DNA of 13,959 nt from CAVUPF01 sp963803755. GTDB lineage: Bacteria > Actinomycetota > Thermoleophilia > Solirubrobacterales > 70-9. Location of the stretch: positions 1-13,959 of the forward strand of contig CAWDNP010000008.1 of assembly GCA_963803755.1 (NCBI GenBank). The letters are read 5' to 3'. The translations under genes and the position numbers were made by a program. Below the pieces are notes generated by a model. It was not told where the DNA came from. It saw nothing but the letters and a program-made list of their open reading frames with translations, and made no database searches. Positions 1 to 6,125 of this stretch are shown one piece after another; the stretch's first letter is position 1, and every line of letters starts with the position of its first letter.

Positions 1-2
1 AC

Positions 3-791
3 GCGCTGCAACTGATGAAGACCCACCCCTTCATCAAGAAGCTGATCGAGGGCGGCAAGCGGGTCGCCTGGGGGGCCAAGACGATCCCCTCCGGCGGCTA
101 TTTCGCGATGCCGAAGCGTCTTGCCGTGCCGGGCATGGTGGTCGCCGGCGACGCGGCCAGCATGGTCAACATCCCGACCCTGAAGGGCATCCACTACGCG
201 ATGCACGCGGGGATGTATGCGGCGGAGGCGATCGTCGAGGCGCTGAAGGAGGACTCGGTCAACTTCGAGGCCTACGACGAGAAGGTCCACAACTCCGAGA
301 TCGAGAAGGACCTCTACGAGTCGCGCAACATGCGCCAGCCATTCTCCAAGGGCTTCTTCGTCGGGGGCGCGATCGCTTCGGCGATGACCGCCACCAAAGG
401 CAACTTTCCTGGCGGTCACTGGAAGCAGGAGGATGACGCCGAGAACGAGATGGAGATCGGCAGGGCAGGCGACATGTACCCCAAGCCCGACAACGAGCTG
501 ACCTTCAACAAGCTCGACTCCGTCTTCCTCTCCGGCAACGCGACCCGCGATGACGCCCCCAACCACGTGCGCATTAAGACCAGGGTGCCGCGGGAGATCG
601 CCCAGACCTGGGTCTCGATGTGCCCGGCCCAGGTCTATGAGATCCCCGACGAGCAGCTGGAGGACGGGGCCGCAGAAGTCGACGTCCATGTCACCGCCTC
701 CAACTGCGTGCAGTGTGGGGCGATCACCGCCAAGGGCGGGCGTCTGACTCTGCCCGAGGGCGGCGACGGGCCGCTTTACCAAGAGACCTAG
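3..791 (+). CDS. Electron-transfer flavoprotein:quinone oxidoreductase (ETF-QO / FixC-like), C-terminal part
   Basis: This is the C-terminal part of a membrane-associated flavo-iron-sulfur protein that passes electrons from ETF to the quinone pool. The gene is cut by the left edge: the frame is open from base 3, and the first ATG (base 15) is internal. Visible signatures are the FAD-binding segment VVAGDAASMVNIPTLKGIHY (about 45-64 residues after that Met), followed by a helix like that in characterised ETF-QOs, and a C-terminal ferredoxin-like domain with MCP, NCVQC and the family ending PEGGDGPLY. The family normally has four cluster cysteines, one in CP and three in CxxCxxC. Here the last is absent (CVQCGAI), and the loop before PEGG is about five residues shorter than in the human enzyme. 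A [3Fe-4S] cluster or another ligand is possible. A membrane transporter gene starts 17 bases downstream. The family call is secure; the cluster state is inference. Confidence 0.9.
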   Translation, partial: ALQLMKTHPFIKKLIEGGKRVAWGAKTIPSGGYFAMPKRLAVPGMVVAGDAASMVNIPTLKGIHYAMHAGMYAAEAIVEALKEDSVNFEAYDEKVHNSEIEKDLYESRNMRQPFSKGFFVGGAIASAMTATKGNFPGGHWKQEDDAENEMEIGRAGDMYPKPDNELTFNKLDSVFLSGNATRDDAPNHVRIKTRVPREIAQTWVSMCPAQVYEIPDEQLEDGAAEVDVHVTASNCVQCGAITAKGGRLTLPEGGDGPLYQET

Positions 792-808
792 GAACTAACC
801 TCGCGCCC

Positions 809-1663
809 ATGCTGGCGCTCGGAATAGTCGCTGCCGTCGGGGCTTCGATGCTCTACAACACCTCGCTTGCGCTGCAGGCGTTGGAGGCTCGGGACGTTCC
901 GCATGAGCACTCGCTGCGGCCCTCGCTGATCGGCAGGTTGGTGAGGAACCGGCGGTGGTTGGGGGCCACCGCGCTCGGGTTGCTTGGCTGGCCCCTGGAG
1001 ATCGCCGCTCTTTTGCTCGCCCCTCTCACCGTGGTGCAGCCGTGCCTGGCAAGTGGGCTGGTCCTGCTGCTCTGGCTGGGGGCGACGCGGTTGGGGGAGG
1101 CGCCGGGACGAAGGGAGGCGCTCGCCGTGGCGGCGATCGTGATCGGCTTGGCGGGGGTGGCCTGGGCGGCGCCGGCGCGGAGTACCGAATATGCCGGGGT
1201 CGGCGCGATCGTCGCGGCGCTTGCCCTGGTCGCCGTCCCGCTCGCTGCGCCCTACGTGCTGCGTAGCCGAGCGGCGGCGATCGGGCTGTTGCCGGTGATC
1301 AGCGCCGGCTGCGGCTACGCATGGACGGGGATCGCCAGCAAGCTGCTCACCGACGAGCTCGCAGCGGGGGCGCTGCTCCTCGCGGTCGCCTGGCTCGCCA
1401 CCGCGGCAGTCTCGGAGGGCCTGGCGCTGCTCAGTGAGATGAGCGCGCTGCAGCGTCGCCCTGCGACCCGCGTCGCGCCGGTGATGTTCGCCGTCCAGGT
1501 GCTGGTGCCGGTGGGCCTGGCGCCGTTGATCTTCGGCGAGTCATGGGCCAACACGCCATTGGGAGGCCTCGCCCTGGCCGCTTTTATGGCGGTTGCGGTC
1601 GCCGGCACCATGCTCTTGGCGGGCTCGCGGTCGGTTGGAGCCGTCATCGAAAATGCCCGATAG
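809..1663 (+). CDS. DMT-superfamily integral membrane transporter (NIPA/EamA-like)
   Basis: The 284-residue protein is almost wholly hydrophobic, with about nine predicted membrane helices (near residues 1-23, 50-70, 72-93, 102-120, 127-147, 154-178, 184-212, 220-243 and 250-272). The segment PLTVVQPCLASGLVLLLWLG resembles the second and third helices of drug/metabolite and NIPA-type magnesium transporters. The substrate cannot be told from sequence. The frame is also open upstream to a GTG at 713, but that start would overlap the ETF-QO gene by 79 bases. The ATG at 809 begins directly with the first helix and is preferred, although only a weak AGGA is nearby. It follows ETF-QO by 17 bases and may be co-transcribed with it. 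Confidence 0.8.
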   Translation: MLALGIVAAVGASMLYNTSLALQALEARDVPHEHSLRPSLIGRLVRNRRWLGATALGLLGWPLEIAALLLAPLTVVQPCLASGLVLLLWLGATRLGEAPGRREALAVAAIVIGLAGVAWAAPARSTEYAGVGAIVAALALVAVPLAAPYVLRSRAAAIGLLPVISAGCGYAWTGIASKLLTDELAAGALLLAVAWLATAAVSEGLALLSEMSALQRRPATRVAPVMFAVQVLVPVGLAPLIFGESWANTPLGGLALAAFMAVAVAGTMLLAGSRSVGAVIENAR

Positions 1664-1784
1664 CGGATCTGATCCAGGCATGGGGTCCGCTTGCGCTGGT
1701 AGCCTTGCATCGCCTTCTGCAAGCAATGTCGTTAACTCGTCCCTGCGAAGGCGACCCCCAGCCACACCCACCTAAGGAGCCACC
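1664..1784. other. Intergenic gap upstream of the glycan locus
   Basis: No convincing coding frame lies between the transporter stop and the aminotransferase. The gap contains GGATC-T-GATCC near 1669-1680 and distant inverted arms GCTTGC (1689-1694) and GCAAGC (1729-1734). It ends in a strong ribosome-binding site. It presumably carries the promoter of the downstream block, but no clear -35/-10 pair is visible. Confidence 0.4.
1774..1779 (+). promoter_or_regulatory. Strong Shine-Dalgarno AAGGAG in front of the aminotransferase
   Basis: AAGGAG is a near-perfect ribosome-binding site. Five bases (CCACC) separate it from a GTA codon at 1785, the distance at which a start codon would be expected. 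An in-frame TAA overlaps it at 1773-1775, so the reading frame cannot start earlier. It argues that translation begins near 1785 and not at the GTG at 1881. Confidence 0.6.
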
Positions 1785-2819
1785 GTAGGGCCTGCACAGA
1801 CAACCCGGCCTGACGCGACCCAGTTCGCGATCGGGTTCGACCACCGAGACCGTGCGCGCCTGTTCGAGCTGTGGGGAGAGGTGCTCGATTCCGAGCAGTG
1901 GTCAGAGGGCCGGATGCTCGCCGCCTTCGAGCAGCGCTGGTCGGAGTGGAACGGCCTGCCCAGCCTCGGGCTGGGCAGTTGGGCCGGCGGCGCACTGGCG
2001 GCACTCGAGTTCGCCGGCGTGCGGGGCGAGACCGTGCTCTGCCCCTCCAATACCTTCATGGCGACGCCGCTGGCGGCGATCAAGGCGGGGGCCGAGGTCG
2101 AGTTCGTGGATTGCAACCGGACCGACCTCTGCATGTCCTTTAAGGACTTCGAGGCCAAGGCCGAGCGACTCAAGCCGAAGGCGGCGATCCTCGTCCACAT
2201 CGGAGGCCACCTCGCCTTTGACGCCGACCTCATCGCCGCCTACTGCCGCGAGAACGGGATCTTTCTACTCGAGGACTGCGCCCACGCCCATGGTGCCGAG
2301 TGGAGCGGTCGCAAGCCGGGTGGCTTCGGCGACGCCGGCGTCTACTCGCTCTACGCGACGAAGACGGTCTCGACCGGTGAGGGCGGGGTGCTCGTTTCCA
2401 CGGACCCCGAGCTGATCGAGTTCGCCGGCAAGTTCCGCAACTACGGCAAGTTCGAGCACGAGGTCGACGGGCTCAACTTCCGGATGAGCGAGTTCACCGC
2501 CGCCCTCGGCCTGGTTCAGGCCGACCGCATGGAGGAGATCGTCGCCTGGAAGAACGAGTACTCCCGCGAGCACCTCGACCCGCTGCACCCTGCCCGCCTC
2601 GAGCTGCCCGACGGTATGACCTCGGGCCTGTACAAGTACGTCGTCTTCGAAGAGATCGAGAAGTCCACCGGCCGCGTCTACGAGGAGCCCTGCCACCGGA
2701 TCATGGGGCGCTCGGAGGAGCTGCCAAACACCGACTGGGTGGCCGAGAACCATTGGTGCGTGCCGCTCTACTACCGCCCGGAGAGCCGCGAGGCGGCTCT
2801 CGGCAAGGAGGAAGCATGA
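1785..2819 (+). CDS. DegT/DnrJ/EryC1-family PLP-dependent sugar aminotransferase
   Basis: This fold-type I PLP enzyme probably transfers an amino group to a nucleotide-linked keto-sugar in the cytoplasm. Visible motifs, counted from 1785, are EDCAHAHG (Asp164, expected to contact the PLP pyridine nitrogen) and YSLYATKTVSTGEGG with the Schiff-base Lys193, then NFRMSEFTAALGLVQ, typical of the family. The first standard start is GTG at 1881, but that places the lysine at residue 161, early for this family. The upstream frame also codes for plausible family sequence (QFAIGFDHRDRARLFELWGE). The SD at 1774-1779 points to GTA at 1785, which is not a normal start and may be a mutated or misread GTG. 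The 344 residues are a little shorter than usual, mainly at the C terminus. The stop overlaps the next ATG (ATGA). The sugar substrate is unknown. Confidence 0.85.
   Translation, partial: VGPAQTTRPDATQFAIGFDHRDRARLFELWGEVLDSEQWSEGRMLAAFEQRWSEWNGLPSLGLGSWAGGALAALEFAGVRGETVLCPSNTFMATPLAAIKAGAEVEFVDCNRTDLCMSFKDFEAKAERLKPKAAILVHIGGHLAFDADLIAAYCRENGIFLLEDCAHAHGAEWSGRKPGGFGDAGVYSLYATKTVSTGEGGVLVSTDPELIEFAGKFRNYGKFEHEVDGLNFRMSEFTAALGLVQADRMEEIVAWKNEYSREHLDPLHPARLELPDGMTSGLYKYVVFEEIEKSTGRVYEEPCHRIMGRSEELPNTDWVAENHWCVPLYYRPESREAALGKEEA
2805..2811 (+). promoter_or_regulatory. Shine-Dalgarno AAGGAGG for the epimerase-glycosyltransferase fusion
   Basis: AAGGAGG lies four bases before the ATG at 2816 and inside the end of the aminotransferase gene. 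It fixes the start of the fusion gene at 2816, although the frame is open further upstream. Confidence 0.75.
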
Positions 2820-5167
2820 GGATCCTGGTAACCGGCGGCGGCGGCTTCATCGGCTCCCATGTCGTCGATCGTCTGATCGAACGCGGCGACACCCCTCGGA
2901 TCTTCGATCTCAGCGCCTCCCCCTATCACTCCCCGCTCGAAGTCGAGACCTTCACCGGCAGCATCACCGATCCGGCCAACCTCGACTTGGCGATGCGCGG
3001 CTGCGACGCGGTCATCCACCTCGCCGCGGTCGCCGACGTCGCCCATGTGCACGCCGACCCGGTGCTGGCGGAGGAGGTCAACACGCGCGGGACCCTCAAC
3101 GTTTTGGAGGCCGCCTGCCGGACCGAGGTCGACCGCGTCGTCTACGGCTCGACCACCTGGGTCTACAGCGACTGCGCCGAGCAGGCCGTCGATGAGGAGA
3201 CGCCGATCCCCGCCCCGCGCCACCTCTACACCGCGACCAAGCTCGCCGGCGAGACCTACTGCGCCGGCTACGCCGAGCTGTTTGACCTCAAGTGCACGGT
3301 CCTTCGCTTCGGCATCCCCTACGGGCCGCGCGCCCGCGCCGCCGGCGTCGTCGCCAAGTTCACCGACCTGGCGCTCGAAGGCAAGGCGCTGACGATCGCC
3401 GGCGACGGCAGCCAGTGCCGCAGCTTTATCTACGTCGAGGACCTGGCTGACGGGATCATCTCCGGCCTCAAGCCCGAGGCCGCCGACCGCACCTACAACC
3501 TCTCTGGCGAGGAGGTGGTGACGATCCTCGAAATCGCCGAGACGGTGCAGGAGATGACCGGCGGCTGTGAGATCGTCCACACGCCGCCGCGCCCCGGCGA
3601 CTTCCCCGGCAAGGAGATATCCAACGCCCGCGCCCTGGAGGAGCTGGGCTGGAAGGCGGAGACGAGCTTCCGCGAGGGCGTGCGGCAGTACGTGGAGTGG
3701 GTGCGCGGCAGCACCCGTGCGCCCGACCCGATCCCGGGCAAAAGGCCCTCGCTCAACGGCAACGAACACGCCGCCGGGGCGCTGCTGGCCGGCGCCTCTC
3801 GCTCCGAGGAGCGCCCGCTGCGGATCCTCGTCCTCACCGCAGACATCGGCGAGGGACACGACCTTCCAGCGCGGATCATCAAAGAAGACGTCGAGAGGGA
3901 AATCCCCGGCGCCGAGATCGAGGTCGCCAACGGCCTGGATGCGATGGGGCGGATCGTCTCCTCGGTCGTCCGCGGCGGCTCGCGCGTCACCTTCCGCTGG
4001 ATGCCGTGGCTGTTCGACATCCAGTACTGGCTGATCACCAAGTTCGGTCCGACCCGCTGGCTCGGCCACCACCTCTCCTACTGGCTGGGCGCCCACGGCT
4101 TGATGAAGCTGATCGCCAAGCACGACCCCGACGTGGTCCTCTCCACCTATCCGGGCGTCACCTCAGTGCTCGGTATGTTGCGCGAAAACCGCCGCCTCGC
4201 GATCCCTGTGCAGTCGGCGATCACCGACCTCGCCGGCCTGCGCTACTGGGCCCACCCGGGCGTCGACCTGCATTACGTCACCCATCCCGAGTCGATCGAG
4301 GAAGTCGAGAAGCTGGCCGGCCCGGGCAGCGTCGAGTGGATGCGCCCGCCGATCTCCCGCGACTTCCTGATGCCGCGAACCCGCGTCGACGCCCGTCGCG
4401 CCCTGGACGTCCCGGCCCACGGCCGCCTCGTCTTGGTCTCGGGCGGCGGTTGGGGCATTGGCGACCTCAACGGTGCGATTCGCGCCGCGCTCGCGGTCGA
4501 GGACACGCTGGTCGTCTGCATCACCGGCCGCAACGAGATCGCCCGCGAAAAGCTCGAGCAGCGCTTCGCCGGCAACGAGCAGGTGCGGATCGTCGGCTTC
4601 ACCGAGCAGATGAGCGACTGGATGGCCGCCGCCGATGTGATGGTCCACTCGACGGCCGGCCTGACCGTGCTCGAGGCGCACATCCGCGGTTGCCCAGTCG
4701 TCTCCTTCGGCTTCTCCGCCGGTCACCTGCGCGCCAACAACGCCGCCTTCGAGCGCTTCGGCCTGGCCGAGGTGGCGCGCTCCGAGCACGAGCTGGAGTC
4801 GGTCTTGCGCCACCTCACCCGCGAGCGGCGCCCCCCCGACTCCTCCTTTGCCTCGCTGCCCTCGATCGCCTCCCGTGTCCTCACCGCCCGCCCCCGCGTC
4901 CGGCCCCAGCCGGTCTGGCGCCTGCGGGCGGGGCGGGCGGCGACCGCGGTCAGCCTTGCCGTGATCGCGATCGCCGTGGTCGTTGTCGGGGCTCTCTCGT
5001 TGGACTGGGAAACTCCCTATCGCGAGATCTCAAAGGTCGCGAAGCCGATCGAGAGTCGCATCCACTTCGGCAAGGAGGACAACGACGATCAGGTGGTGGT
5101 CGTCTCGCACCGGGTGCGAGCGACGACGCCGCCCCACCGCGCCGCCCCGCGTTTCACCAACCGTTGA
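2816..5167 (+). CDS. Fusion: NAD-dependent sugar epimerase/dehydratase + MGDG-synthase-like glycosyltransferase with C-terminal membrane anchor
   Basis: This is a 783-residue two-enzyme protein. Residues 1 to about 310 are an extended short-chain dehydrogenase with the Rossmann motif GGGGFIGSH near the N terminus, a Ser/Thr cluster at 112-114, and Tyr138/Lys142 in YTATK, so it should be catalytically active on a nucleotide sugar. A hydrophilic linker (about 311-333) leads to a GT28-like glycosyltransferase. The N-terminal half (from about 335, LRILVLTADIGEGH) matches MGDG synthases, including the acceptor-side TDLAGLRYWAHPGVD. The C-terminal half (VSGGGWGIGDLN through HSTAGLTVLEAHIRGCPVVS) would bind the donor. 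After an Arg-rich stretch comes one membrane helix (about 709-729) and a tail of about 54 residues, probably outside the cell by the positive-inside rule. It starts in an ATGA overlap with the aminotransferase and ends in a TTGA overlap with the deacetylase. The lipid acceptor and sugar donor are not known. Confidence 0.85.
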   Translation: MRILVTGGGGFIGSHVVDRLIERGDTPRIFDLSASPYHSPLEVETFTGSITDPANLDLAMRGCDAVIHLAAVADVAHVHADPVLAEEVNTRGTLNVLEAACRTEVDRVVYGSTTWVYSDCAEQAVDEETPIPAPRHLYTATKLAGETYCAGYAELFDLKCTVLRFGIPYGPRARAAGVVAKFTDLALEGKALTIAGDGSQCRSFIYVEDLADGIISGLKPEAADRTYNLSGEEVVTILEIAETVQEMTGGCEIVHTPPRPGDFPGKEISNARALEELGWKAETSFREGVRQYVEWVRGSTRAPDPIPGKRPSLNGNEHAAGALLAGASRSEERPLRILVLTADIGEGHDLPARIIKEDVEREIPGAEIEVANGLDAMGRIVSSVVRGGSRVTFRWMPWLFDIQYWLITKFGPTRWLGHHLSYWLGAHGLMKLIAKHDPDVVLSTYPGVTSVLGMLRENRRLAIPVQSAITDLAGLRYWAHPGVDLHYVTHPESIEEVEKLAGPGSVEWMRPPISRDFLMPRTRVDARRALDVPAHGRLVLVSGGGWGIGDLNGAIRAALAVEDTLVVCITGRNEIAREKLEQRFAGNEQVRIVGFTEQMSDWMAAADVMVHSTAGLTVLEAHIRGCPVVSFGFSAGHLRANNAAFERFGLAEVARSEHELESVLRHLTRERRPPDSSFASLPSIASRVLTARPRVRPQPVWRLRAGRAATAVSLAVIAIAVVVVGALSLDWETPYREISKVAKPIESRIHFGKEDNDDQVVVVSHRVRATTPPHRAAPRFTNR

Positions 5168-5865
5168 TCGCAACCCTCGCCGCGGCAGGCGTCTCGGCCG
5201 CCGCGGTCCTGCACGTCGGCCCGGCCCTCGCCCCGATCGTCCCCGGGGTCGGCCCGGCGCTGGGGATCGTCCAACGCCAGGAGGGCGCCGAAGGAGTGGC
5301 GCTCACCTTCGACGATGGCCCTCACCCCCAGGGAACGCCCGCGGTGTTGGAGGTGCTGCGCGAGGCCGAGGCGCCGGCGACCTTCTTTCTCGCCGGCGAG
5401 CAGGTTGTGCGTCGCCCGGCCCTCGTCGCGGAGATCATCGCCGCCGGGCACCGCGTCGAGCTGCACTGCCACCGGCATCGCAACCTGTTGCGGCTAACGA
5501 CGCGCCAGCTCCTAGAAGATGCAGATCGCGCCAGGGCGGCGATCGAGGAGGCCGGCGGGCAGACCGTATCCGACTATCGCCCGCCCTACGGGATCTTCAG
5601 CGGTGCCGGGCTGCGGGCGATCCGCCGCCGTGGCTGGAGGCCGGTGCTGTGGTCACAGTGGGGAAGGGACTGGTCTCGCCGGGCGACGGCGGAGTCGATC
5701 GCACGGCGCTCGACCGCAGGTGCCCGCGCCGGGGACATCCTCCTCCTGCACGACGCCGACTACTACAGTGCGCCGGGCTCCTGGCTGCGCACCGTCGCCG
5801 CGCTGCCGATCCTCCTCGAGGAGCTGGACAGTCGCGGGCTGAAGCCGATCGAGTTGCGCCGCTGA
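5164..5865 (+). CDS. Polysaccharide deacetylase (CE4 / NodB domain), membrane-anchored or exported
   Basis: This 233-residue metal-dependent deacetylase removes acetyl groups from amino sugars of glycans, probably on the outer face of the membrane. The N terminus is hydrophobic (about residues 1-37), like an uncleaved anchor or weak signal. The CE4 motifs are all present: TFDDGP (Asp50, Asp51), the metal site HCHRH (His101, His105), RPPYG at 139-143, the tryptophan-rich WGRDW, and LLLHD near the end. The usual Ser/Thr after the first metal histidine is Cys102. The start is inferred as TTG at 5164, overlapping the fusion gene's TGA, because no ATG or GTG lies between there and the domain and the open frame upstream runs through the fusion gene. 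No clear SD is seen, which fits translational coupling. Confidence 0.85.
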   Translation: MIATLAAAGVSAAAVLHVGPALAPIVPGVGPALGIVQRQEGAEGVALTFDDGPHPQGTPAVLEVLREAEAPATFFLAGEQVVRRPALVAEIIAAGHRVELHCHRHRNLLRLTTRQLLEDADRARAAIEEAGGQTVSDYRPPYGIFSGAGLRAIRRRGWRPVLWSQWGRDWSRRATAESIARRSTAGARAGDILLLHDADYYSAPGSWLRTVAALPILLEELDSRGLKPIELRR

Positions 5866-5969
5866 GCGGGCGGAGCGAGCGTCCAGTGCTCACACCCGGC
5901 GAAGGCCTCATCGAGGCGCTGCGCCATCGTGCTCCGCGGCCGGTCCTGGTCGAAGATCTCCTTGGGCAT
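5763..5969 (-). CDS. Small hypothetical ORF, convergent with and overlapping the deacetylase
   Basis: On the minus strand an ATG at 5969 preceded by GGAG (four-base spacing) opens a 68-codon frame. A second possible start at 6005 has GGAGG three bases upstream. Its first 34 or so codons lie outside the deacetylase gene, yet nearly all end in G or C, as in real genes here. They give a peptide beginning MPKEIFDQDRPRSTMAQRLD. The remainder overlaps the deacetylase 3' end and may be chance. The family is not recognised. It could be a small gene, the 5' remnant of a truncated gene, or chance. Confidence 0.3.
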   Translation of the reverse strand: MPKEIFDQDRPRSTMAQRLDEAFAGCEHWTLAPPAQRRNSIGFSPRLSSSSRRIGSAATVRSQEPGAL

Positions 5970-6040
5970 AGCTCTCCGTCCTGTGGGGGGCGTGACGGAA
6001 AGCATGGCCCTCCGGTCAGACGAAAAACATGCACTTGGCG

Positions 6041-6062
6041 AAAAAGAGTCCGCAGCTTGCGG
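6041..6062 (-). terminator. Possible Rho-independent terminator of the diguanylate cyclase gene
   Basis: Read on the minus strand, CCGCA-AGC-TGCGG forms a five-base-pair stem with a three-base loop. ACTC and five T follow. It lies about 65 bases beyond the cyclase stop. The stem is short and the T run is offset, so the call is tentative. Confidence 0.4.
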
Positions 6063-6088
6063 GATGCGCTCGGCTGAGGGCTCTATTT

Positions 6089-6104
6089 CGCCGCTCGGGC
6101 GGCG
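6089..6104. terminator. GC hairpin in the convergent gap
   Basis: CGCCGC-TCGG-GCGGCG is a perfect six-base-pair stem with a four-base loop, between the ends of two convergent genes. There is no T run in the expected place on either strand. It may be a non-canonical terminator, common in high-GC bacteria, or just GC-rich sequence. Confidence 0.35.
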
Positions 6105-6125
6105 GCGGCGGTCGCCTGCAGCCAC

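Noticed and set aside
713..808. Earlier GTG start for the transporter
   Set aside because: It would overlap ETF-QO by 79 bases and add a hydrophilic, non-family N terminus.
2771..4123. Long minus-strand ORF (450 codons) opposite the epimerase-glycosyltransferase
   Set aside because: It mirrors a clearly recognised gene, has low-complexity composition and no domain motifs; such shadows are expected at this GC content.
3697..5163. Upstream extension of the deacetylase frame, which is open for almost 1.5 kb
   Set aside because: It lies wholly inside the fusion gene and encodes Arg/Pro-rich shadow sequence; the real domain begins after TTG 5164.
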